Assembly: GCF_900112065.1 (NCBI RefSeq)
Contig: NZ_FOKE01000019.1
Coordinates: 1 to 64,000 of the forward strand
Length of the DNA: 64,000 bases
Direction: 5' to 3'
Origin: Cohnella sp. OV330
Lineage (GTDB): Bacteria; Bacillota; Bacilli; Paenibacillales; Paenibacillaceae
Shown here: positions 59,601 to 64,000 of the stretch, piece by piece
How the letters are laid out: the number at the start of each line of letters is the position of its first letter
Numbering within the stretch: position 1 is the first letter of the stretch
The notes under the pieces: generated by a model
Database searches by the model: none
The model's input: the letters and a program-made list of their open reading frames with translations, nothing else
What the model was told of the DNA's origin: nothing
Position numbers and translations under genes: made by a program

Positions 59601-59675
59601 CTGCGGCCGCAGGGCCAGCTGACCCGCGCGGAGGCGGCGGTTCTGTTGTACCGCGTATACGAACGCGGACGATAA
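53649..59675 (+). CDS. SLH-anchored double beta-helix protein of the pectate-lyase superfamily
   Basis: A 2008-residue surface protein. Signal peptide (~1-38, ending RASA), then two tandem ~160-residue beta-sandwich modules that share WKTKTFKLIDAKFANRTNGS-type sequence. Two pectate-lyase-superfamily beta-helices follow, starting ~385 (FSVLDFGAQADGTSDDTAAF) and ~812 (DASAAIQQALDAAGDAGGGT), then a CBM9-like module (~1317-1520, WSGAADLSADAGVAWDSDKL), a Pro/Thr linker and three SLH domains (~1806-2008) that bind pyruvylated cell-wall polymer. GGAGGGG precedes ATG 53649. It lies just after the system B transporter genes and probably trims a plant polysaccharide at the cell surface; the exact bond is not predictable. 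Confidence 0.85.
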   Translation: MRLDTKKAWRTWVSGLIAVLLLIGSWPGQSPARASAAEVLAGNESVSIELGTVPAEHGIAARPGDGAPEGLVTGESGGRAYWQTNRSADDESKRILYFYMNVEDGYSVNMAAYDVEVTVDYYDAGNGKLVLQYDAQGQDNGFKDAPLLSYGDTGAWKSHTFKLNDANFANRTGGADFRLGIEGGGASWQTNAELKLARVVVTKTLKATASDEASIALGETAVERGIAGRGGDNESGLVKGALDGKGYWKTNRGAPGDRTLYLYMNVDDAYLYDNADKDVYVTVEYLDQGSGSFVLQYDALSAAFKDSPLFTYGNSGQWKTKTFKLIDAKFANRTNGSDFRIGISGGGNPENNPDLTVARVSVKKVARTSTATQTKVYDTQFATDDVAIADFSVLDFGAQADGTSDDTAAFQAALDAAGGNGGGVVFAPAGTYRLNGHLNVPTGVTLRGDWMSPGEAGGLVKGTVLATYGGRGQADGESFIQLQPVSGVTNLSVWYPEQSLSDPAAYPWTFEQLPGDSATMENITLVNSYGGIKIGPEWNELHYVKNLYGTVLHTGIFLDFTTDIGRLEGIRLSPSYWAASGLAGAPDAGQLRAYTTTHAEGIVMGRSDWEYMSDIRLSGFDNGMRVTTRTGSAETANAQLYDVHVSDSRIGLKIEGVNDYGLLVTRSSFAAGVGESPAAIYATAGFHSIAQFQDVQVDGSGGNAVVSEGSGVLSFENAAFAGWDEASGRYAVELGGGSLILGQSSFAKAANQVKLTGAVQSLNAVNSGLDGSLQVTDESQAAEVNVTQNANYALERLPDEIATDAVERPKPANRQLFDATVAPYLADRGGVVDASAAIQQALDAAGDAGGGTVYLPAGIYRVDSPISVPGGVELRGSWDVPHHTIGGGTVLFTRYGQGAPEGATALITLAASSGVRGLSVYYDEQDWNNVKPYAWTIRGEGHGVYAIDTTLINAYQGIDFGTYDTSGHYIDYVAGSPLMEGIYLGGGAEGGIMRNVQFNPHYYGRNNYPNHPSTDADFDKVWSYQKEHLDAFRIGHVARETIFNTFVYGSQYGIHFAAESGGGPVATVLGHGTDGSKKGVYLEGAGEGGLTFVNTELVSMSSTDKVYITLEDGFEAEARFFNTSMWGDTSRSVDIRSGRLRMQQSNFTTVGEKGINALGGDVALYDSYFQQPRTTHVYAGPDIERMTITNNLFKGGLQLVNEAGVKVGGSNLVPVALRLEKTGLDTAHKERTNARLVLANATDAEALSGKIELVQPSAYAGLLKPIRFAGIAYGESVEIDLPYLAAASLKFKVTLDDGRTYLSSVKLGQTIAGPVAAGEAEAEADAPRIDLSAQDEYAGGGWSGAADLSADAGVAWDSDKLYFDIVVRDDIHDQSFGGVDIWQGDSIQLGIDLNRGAGAGSKQVSELGFALRDDGSVVKWRWKAPEGLQTGTLGAGVEATVTRDEEAGVTRYAIAIPLDQLHGAGYDFNPQETLGFTLLMNENDGSGREGYMEYNQGIGASKDFTLFGDLYLLDGSFLDWSLSSAQAAVAAAKLEKTDTSIDAARNFVVLLPDGADKAALAGELDALEEGGGEPTPSPSPTSTPTPTPVQNGPAPTPTPMPVAGTFTLTPVASLDSASGLVRASVGDAALAEAYAKEGVKTVKIVLSSVAGANGYAVELPAGALAGGGADRRLELSTPLGTVAVTGDMLSDVGSKGVVGGKVTLVLQVADKKAWSEASRELVGEHPAIDVSLMSGGVPIDWRNGESPAVISVPYSPDANEADHPEKLTIRYIDAQGMAHPIVSGRYDAKRGVVTFRTTHFSQYAVAFVDRRFADLGQTPWARDAVEALAARGIVEGRDDVSYDPGAPVSRADFLLLLVRMLELNANTGGADSGFADVQAGQNDGAAKFADVAADAYYADAVRVGVALGIAGGSGDGRFRPGKAISRQEAAALVARALRSAGAGLPEGDAAALAAFADASAAGAYARPDLAALVGARLLQGAGGKLRPQGQLTRAEAAVLLYRVYERGR

Positions 59676-59689
59676 AAAGGGAGGGGTGT

Positions 59690-60046
59690 CGCCTCTCGTC
59701 CAGCAGGCGATGCCCCAAAGTCCAAGCGTGGTAGGCCAATCGCCAATCGTATAGCAGGCGATGGTTCAAAGTCCAAGCGTGGTAGGCCAATCGCCTCTCC
59801 TAGAGCAGGCGATGGACCCGATTCGGCTCACGCCGAACCAATCGCCTCTCCTGGAGCAGGCGATGCGCCTGATTTGGCTTGCACCAAGCCAATCGCCTCT
59901 CCTGGAGCAGGCGATGCCCCGAATCTCGCGCACGCCAATCCAAACGCCTCTCGTAGTGGAGGCGATGGTCCCGACCCGGCTCGCGCCAAGCCAATCGCAT
60001 CCCCTAGCTTGCGATTCGCCAAATCCGCTGCTCCAAACGCAAAAAG
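59690..60046. repeat. 51-bp repeat array, seven units
   Basis: Units begin at 59690, 59741, 59792, 59843, 59894, 59945 and 59996, so the period is exactly 51 bp throughout. Each of the first six has CGCCT...AGGCG(ATG) (a 5-7-bp stem) and, in several, a second inverted repeat such as TTGGCTTG/CAAGCCAA in unit 4. The seventh is diverged and runs into the terminator. 51 is 17 codons, so several frames on both strands stay open and show 17-residue repeats, but none has a ribosome binding site or protein-like context. The region lies between two convergent genes. Confidence 0.88.
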
Positions 60047-60092
60047 ACGCTCCCGCTCCGGCAATTTGCCGGAAGAAGGAGCGTCTCTTTTT
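60041..60092. terminator. bidirectional terminator
   Basis: AAAAAGACGCTCC (60041-60053) pairs with GGAGCGTC...TTTTT (60078-60092); inside is a second hairpin CCGGCAA/TTGCCGG (58-64 with 66-72 of line 60001). It sits 17 bp past the stop of the minus-strand TrpD2-like gene and ends transcripts from both sides. Confidence 0.88.
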
Positions 60093-60108
60093 CAACCTAC
60101 GACACCGC

Positions 60109-61167
60109 TCAGCGCGAAGCCGCCGTCTCGGGCACCGTGCCCATCGGCTCGAGCAGCGCCGTTCTCCAGCTCAAGTACGCCGCGTGCGCTTCGCCGCCGT
60201 CGAGCAGCGCCTTGCAGGCGTATAGCCCCTGTTCGACCGACTCGGCTTTGCCCGCCAGCTGCAGCCGGACGGCGCCGTTGAACAGCGCCTGGTTCGTGTA
60301 CGCCAGATCGGCATCGCCCCGCAGCACCGCCTCCGCGACGGCCAGCTGATCGGCCGGCGTCCATGTCCGCTCCGGTGGCTCGGCCTCGATGCCGTACGTC
60401 TCGGGATCGAAGATTTGCAGGCGGAACTCGCCGTTTTCCACCAGATAAGCCCGGGTCGGGCGATTAATGTACAAATCCTCGGAACCCTCCGCTCCCTGCA
60501 CGATGAGCGCCTGCTCATAGCCGAGCTTGATGAACAGCCTCGCGAGCCTGTCGAACACGGTGTTATGGTAGACGCCGAACACGATGCGCGGCGAGGCGGC
60601 GAGGTCCAGCAGCTTTTCCGCGCTGTTGAGCACCGTTCGCATGCCGAGCTCCTCGCGAATCTGGCGAAGCCGGCCCAGCGGCGGGCACCATTGCTCGGTC
60701 GACGCGAAAAACACGCCGGACCGCTCGAAGGCGCGCAGCGTCCGCTCGGGCGTCAAGTCGGCCGCCGCAATGCCGACGGACTCGACGATGTCCTGCAGCG
60801 TGATGCCCCATTTGGGCGGGAGGGAGGCGGTGCCGTGCAGCGCGTTCGGCAGGCCGGCGGCCGCGAGCAGGAAGGCCGTGGGAAACGTCGCGTAAAAGGA
60901 CGTTTTTCGACCGTCGTAAGGCCCTGCGCAATCCAGGCCGATGCCGAGTCCCTCGGCGCGACGGGCATGCTTGCGCGATACCCGGACGAACGCTTCGAGC
61001 TCGTCTACGCTTTCCATCTTAATGCGTTCCGCGATAAAAAAGGCGCCGGTCTGCGCCTGCGTCGCTTCTTGCGTCAGGATGGCTTCCGCCGCCAGGACGG
61101 CTTCGTCGTAGGTTAGATCGCGGGCGCCGCGCTTGCCGCGGGCGACTTCCTTGAGCAGCTGGATCAT
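60109..61167 (-). CDS. TrpD2/YbiB-like phosphoribosyltransferase-fold protein
   Basis: A 352-residue protein of the anthranilate phosphoribosyltransferase fold. The helical N-terminus (LLKEVARGKRGARDLTYDEA), then HGTASLPPKWGITLQDIVESVG where TrpD carries its PRPP-binding glycine loop, and VVLN-like NSAEKLLD and VQGAEGSEDLYINRPT later. The canonical TrpD loop is not conserved (GTASLPPKWG), as in TrpD2/YbiB relatives, which bind nucleic acid rather than making tryptophan. It overlaps the ANTAR gene by 4 bp and is translated with it; a nucleic-acid-linked role in nitrate/nitrite control is a hypothesis. Confidence 0.8.
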   Translation of the reverse strand: MIQLLKEVARGKRGARDLTYDEAVLAAEAILTQEATQAQTGAFFIAERIKMESVDELEAFVRVSRKHARRAEGLGIGLDCAGPYDGRKTSFYATFPTAFLLAAAGLPNALHGTASLPPKWGITLQDIVESVGIAAADLTPERTLRAFERSGVFFASTEQWCPPLGRLRQIREELGMRTVLNSAEKLLDLAASPRIVFGVYHNTVFDRLARLFIKLGYEQALIVQGAEGSEDLYINRPTRAYLVENGEFRLQIFDPETYGIEAEPPERTWTPADQLAVAEAVLRGDADLAYTNQALFNGAVRLQLAGKAESVEQGLYACKALLDGGEAHAAYLSWRTALLEPMGTVPETAASR

Positions 61168-61787
61168 CGCTTCGTCCTCCCTTGTTTTTGCTCTTGCAGC
61201 AGGTTGTAAACATTGACGATGGAGGCCGCGACGTCGACCAGCCGCTTGCGTTCGTTCATCGCTTGCTTGCGCAAAATGTCGTAAGCCTCGGTCTCCGTAA
61301 TGTTTTTCACTTCGCACAGGATGCCCTTGGCCATGTCGATCCACTTGCGCTCTTCGATCTTGGCGAGCAGCTGCCGGCGTTCGAGATGCCATTGCTGGCG
61401 CTCGAAGCATTGCTTGGCCCCGAACTGCAGCGTCCAATGAATCTCGGTCGGCAGCATCGATGCGCTGAGCACGCCGTCGGCCATCACGCCGTCCTCGCAG
61501 GCTTCGACGGACAGCGTCGCGGTCGCTTCGCTGCACCACCACAGGATCGGCACGACCTTCCAATCGAGAACGCTTCGGCTCCACGCTTCGATTTCCGGGA
61601 TGGGCAAATCGAGGATCAAGGCGTCGGCTTCCGCGATGCGCTGGCGCGCCTGTTCTTCCCCCCGCGCCGTCGCTACGGTATAACCGGCCGCACGCATGAC
61701 CGACTCCGGAAGCTGATGCTTGGAAGCAACGGCTTCGAGCCGTTCGGCGGCTGTCAGATGGTTATGAACAACGAGCAATGAACGCAT
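61164..61787 (-). CDS. ANTAR-domain antiterminator (NasT/NasR-like)
   Basis: A 207-residue protein with a pseudo-receiver N-terminus (~1-120: RSLLVVHNHLTAAERLEAVA, ALILDLPIPEIE) and a C-terminal ANTAR RNA-binding helical domain (~140-200: LLAKIEERKWIDMAKGILCE, then TEAYDILRKQAMNERKRLVDVA). ANTAR proteins bind paired hexaloop hairpins in leader RNAs and stop terminator formation. Exactly such a leader lies in front of the divergent nirB gene, so nirB is its likely target. GGAGGG precedes ATG 61787. Confidence 0.9.
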   Translation of the reverse strand: MRSLLVVHNHLTAAERLEAVASKHQLPESVMRAAGYTVATARGEEQARQRIAEADALILDLPIPEIEAWSRSVLDWKVVPILWWCSEATATLSVEACEDGVMADGVLSASMLPTEIHWTLQFGAKQCFERQQWHLERRQLLAKIEERKWIDMAKGILCEVKNITETEAYDILRKQAMNERKRLVDVAASIVNVYNLLQEQKQGRTKR

Positions 61788-61905
61788 CGACGCCCTCCTC
61801 TCCAATCGGTTCGCCCTTCTTAATGAAGGCGACACTTTTTCTCCGTTACTTTTTATAACACAAAAGAAAGCGGAGTGTCGAGCGAAAAGATATTTCATTT
61901 TTTCG

Positions 61906-61945
61906 TGTTATATATATTGACATGACTTTGATTTCATAATATATT
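61906..61945 (+). promoter_or_regulatory. nirB promoter with TnrA/GlnR box
   Basis: TTGACA (61917-61922), a 17-bp spacer and TATATT (61940-61945) make a near-consensus sigma-A promoter. TGTTATATATATTGACA (61906-61922) fits the TnrA/GlnR consensus TGTNAN7TNACA exactly and overlaps the -35 hexamer. Transcription should start near 61952, just before the ANTAR leader hairpins. Confidence 0.8.
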
Positions 61946-61960
61946 CGGGTTAATCAATCG

Positions 61961-62053
61961 CGAATACAATGGCGTATTCGGGTGAAGCGGCAATGGTGCC
62001 TGCTTTCGTATCATGGGAGATTATCGTTTCCCGTGCTGCGAGGCAGGCTTTTT
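61961..62053 (+). promoter_or_regulatory. ANTAR-responsive leader with overlapping terminator
   Basis: Hairpin P1: CGAATAC (61961-61967), loop AATGGC, GTATTCG (61974-61980). Hairpin P2: AAGCGGC (61985-61991), loop AATGGT, GCCTGCTT (61998-62005, one bulge). Both hexaloops carry A at position 1 and G at position 4, the ANTAR recognition rule. The 3' arm of P2 (GCCTGC, 61998-62003) can instead pair with GCAGGC (62043-62048), which precedes five Ts, over an inner hairpin CATGGGA/TCCCGTG. So ANTAR binding to P1-P2 excludes the terminator and lets nirB be transcribed. Confidence 0.88.
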
Positions 62054-62093
62054 GAGTTTCTAACGAAATATCCGAAACGGGGGAGACGCGAAC

Positions 62094-64000
62094 ATGGCGG
62101 ACAAAAAGAAACTGGTGATGATCGGCAACGGAATGGCGGGCGTGCGGGCATTGGAGCACCTGTTGAAGCTGGCCCCTGAGTTGTACGAGATCACGATCTT
62201 CGGCGCCGAGCCCTATCCGAATTATAATCGCATCATGCTGTCGTCCGTGCTGGCCGGCGGCACGGAGCTTAAGGATATCGTCATTAACGACTGGGACTGG
62301 TATTCGGAAAACCGCATCACGCTGCATGTCGGGCATACGGTGAACCGGATCGATACGGATGCGCGCAAAGTATATTCGGATCAAGGCGCGGAAGCCGCTT
62401 ACGACACGCTCATCATGGCGACGGGATCGCGGCCGTTCATGCTGCCGCTGCCGGGTGCCGACAAAGAAGGCGTCATCGGCTTCCGCGACATCGCGGACTG
62501 CGAGACGATGTTCGAAGCGTCGCGATCGTACAAGAACGCCGTCGTCATCGGCGGCGGCCTGCTCGGCCTTGAAGCGGCGCGCGGCCTGCTGAACCTCGGC
62601 ATGAACGTATCGGTCGTCCACATCAGCCCGAATCTGATGAATCGGCAGTTGGATGAACCGGCATCGAAGATGCTGCAGAAGGAATTGGAAGCGCAAGGGA
62701 TGAAGTTCTTGCTCCGCAAGCAGTCCGAGCTGATCTACGGCAAAAAGCGCGTGAAGGGCCTTCGCTTCACGGACGGCAGCGAAGTGGAAGCGGACCTGAT
62801 CGTCATGGCCGTCGGCATCAAGCCGAACGTGTCGCTCGCGAAGTCTGCCGGACTCGCGGTCAACCGGGGTATCGTCGTTAATGATTACATGGAGACGAAC
62901 GTGCCGAACGTCTATGCCGTCGGGGAATGCGCGGAGCACAGAGGTATCGCATACGGACTTGTCGCGCCGCTGTACGATCAGGGCGCGGTGCTGGCGAAAA
63001 GGCTGGCGGGCGTAGATACGGCCGGCTACGAAGGATCGATGACCTCGACCAAGCTTAAGGTATCGGGCGTCGACGTGTTCTCGGCCGGCCAGTACGAGGA
63101 GACGCCGGGCACGCGCGCGCTGCGTTACCAGGACGAACTGGACGGCGTTTACAAGAAAATCGTGATTCAGGACGACAAGCTCGTCGGCGCCGTGCTTTTC
63201 GGGGACACGACCGACGGCGCATCCCTGTTTTCGATCATGAAAAAGGGCGAGTCGATCAAAGGCAAGGAAAAAGAGCTGCTGCTCGGCTTCGCTCCCGGCG
63301 GCGGCGCCGTTTCTCCGGCAAGTCGGCTTGAAAGCATGGCCGACGACGAGATCGTCTGCGGCTGCAACGGCGTCTCCAAGGGCTCGATCAAGGACGCGAT
63401 CGAGACGAAGGGCTGCGCCACGGTCGGCGAGATCAAAGCGTGCAACAAAGCGACCGGGTCCTGCGGCGGCTGCAAGCCGCTCGTCGAAGGATTGCTCAGC
63501 CTCTATGCGGGAGAACGCGCCGGCGAAGCCGTCAAAGAGGGCATCTGCGGCTGCACCTCCCTGGACCGCGACGAGATCGTCGCCGGGCTCCGTCGCCTTG
63601 AGCCGGCAACGGTCAAAGAAGCGATGGTCGCGCTCGAATGGAAGCAGCCGGAAGGGTGCACGAAGTGCCGGCCTTCCTTGAACTACTATATGGGCATGCT
63701 GTGGCCCGAGCGCTACAAGGACGAGAAGGAATCCCGCTTCACCAACGAGCGCTATCACGCCAACATTCAAAAGGATGGCACCTATTCGGTCGTGCCGCGG
63801 ATCTACGGCGGCGTCACCACGCCAACGGAGCTGAAGAAAATCGCGGAGGTCGCGGAGAAGTACGACGTTCCGCTGGTCAAGTTCACGGGCGGACAGCGGC
63901 TCGACCTCTTTGGCGTCAAGAAGGAAGACCTGCCGAGCATGTGGGAGGATCTCGATATGCCGTCGGGCCACGCTTACGGTAAAATGCTGCGCACCGTCAA
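62094..64000 (+). CDS. nirB: assimilatory nitrite reductase [NAD(P)H] large subunit (partial)
   Basis: The first 635 residues; the gene runs off the right edge. It transfers electrons from NAD(P)H through FAD and [2Fe-2S] to siroheme and reduces nitrite to ammonia in the cytoplasm. FAD motif LVMIGNGMAGVRALEHLL, NAD motif NAVVIGGGLLGLEAARGLL, AVGECAEHRG, BFD-type 2Fe-2S cysteines (CGCNGVSKG...SCGGCKP and a second CGC...CTKC set), then the start of the ferredoxin-like/siroheme half (PSGHAYGKMLRTVK). GGGGGAGA precedes ATG 62094. It is driven by the promoter and ANTAR leader upstream and diverges from the ANTAR regulator gene. Confidence 0.95.
   Translation, partial: MADKKKLVMIGNGMAGVRALEHLLKLAPELYEITIFGAEPYPNYNRIMLSSVLAGGTELKDIVINDWDWYSENRITLHVGHTVNRIDTDARKVYSDQGAEAAYDTLIMATGSRPFMLPLPGADKEGVIGFRDIADCETMFEASRSYKNAVVIGGGLLGLEAARGLLNLGMNVSVVHISPNLMNRQLDEPASKMLQKELEAQGMKFLLRKQSELIYGKKRVKGLRFTDGSEVEADLIVMAVGIKPNVSLAKSAGLAVNRGIVVNDYMETNVPNVYAVGECAEHRGIAYGLVAPLYDQGAVLAKRLAGVDTAGYEGSMTSTKLKVSGVDVFSAGQYEETPGTRALRYQDELDGVYKKIVIQDDKLVGAVLFGDTTDGASLFSIMKKGESIKGKEKELLLGFAPGGGAVSPASRLESMADDEIVCGCNGVSKGSIKDAIETKGCATVGEIKACNKATGSCGGCKPLVEGLLSLYAGERAGEAVKEGICGCTSLDRDEIVAGLRRLEPATVKEAMVALEWKQPEGCTKCRPSLNYYMGMLWPERYKDEKESRFTNERYHANIQKDGTYSVVPRIYGGVTTPTELKKIAEVAEKYDVPLVKFTGGQRLDLFGVKKEDLPSMWEDLDMPSGHAYGKMLRTV

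Noticed and set aside
59761..60225. Open frames with 17-residue repeats on both strands over the 51-bp array
   Set aside because: They arise automatically because 51 is divisible by three. None has a ribosome binding site, and the plus-strand frame runs through the terminator and into the antisense of the next gene.
61950..63971. A 673-codon open frame on the minus strand
   Set aside because: It is exactly antisense to nirB. The product is rich in Arg, His, Asp and Val without domains, the usual shadow of a GC-rich gene; nirB has clear FAD, NAD and Fe-S motifs.

Overview
The window looks like the chromosome of a Gram-positive, spore-former-type bacterium of the Paenibacillaceae (Paenibacillus/Cohnella-like). 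The reasons are several YesM/YesN-type two-component systems paired with carbohydrate ABC transporters that lack their own ATPase, a very large secreted enzyme with three C-terminal S-layer homology (SLH) domains, AGGAGG-type ribosome binding sites with frequent GTG/TTG starts, and a TnrA/GlnR-type box upstream of a nitrite reductase gene. Most of the window is GC-rich. The first ~9.2 kb is clearly AT-richer and reads like an accessory strip. No rRNA, tRNA or CRISPR array was seen.

Layout. (1) 1-9230: an AT-rich run of small plus-strand genes. It opens with a DUF2281-like/Doc toxin-antitoxin pair held between two ~150-bp structured repeats that resemble integron attC sites. Then come DinB, three Nudix hydrolases, a methyltransferase, a FabZ-like hot-dog protein, a histidine phosphatase, a GNAT acetyltransferase, a DUF4362 lipoprotein, a VOC protein and small unknowns, many with ATGA overlaps; one gene (DUF3024) is frameshifted. 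(2) 9.2-20.5 kb: an alpha/beta hydrolase, a general-stress protein, a glycosyltransferase, an MFS exporter with an ArsR regulator (both with near-identical palindromic operators), VanZ, an alpha-glucosidase, DUF948, and a translationally coupled operon (secreted Gly/Ser-rich protein, ATP-grasp ligase, anchored protein, DUF350) resembling the E. coli ygiBC/yjfLMC neighbourhoods. (3) 20.6-31.9 kb: two-component system A, its substrate-binding protein, an SGNH esterase, a phosphoesterase, an alpha/beta hydrolase, two sugar permeases and an FAD oxidoreductase. A shared DNA motif precedes the kinase, binding-protein and permease genes.

(4) 32-39.8 kb: a MITE-like inverted repeat, an SDR/MarR pair, a decayed group II intron reverse transcriptase, a TetR-SRPBCC fusion, a palindromic 70-73-bp tandem repeat, a SsuABC/TauABC-like transporter and a polysaccharide deacetylase. 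(5) 40.1-46.3 kb: a GntR-UxuA-UxuB operon for hexuronate breakdown, a repeat-rich 600-bp gap, a PD-(D/E)XK-like nuclease/winged-helix protein, an amino-acid permease and a LysE exporter that collide tail to tail. (6) 46.4-59.7 kb: two-component system B, two permeases, a binding protein and a 2008-residue SLH-anchored double beta-helix protein of the pectate-lyase superfamily; together with the Uxu genes this suggests use of uronic-acid-containing plant polysaccharide. (7) 59.7-64.0 kb: seven copies of an exact 51-bp-period repeat, a TrpD2-like phosphoribosyltransferase and an ANTAR RNA-binding regulator on the minus strand, and, diverging from them, nirB (cut by the window end). Its leader carries a textbook ANTAR double hexaloop with an overlapping terminator.

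The strongest regulatory reading is the nitrite reductase leader. The strongest 'unexplained structure' candidates are the attC-like repeats around the toxin-antitoxin pair, the 51-bp repeat array and the shared motifs of two-component system A.
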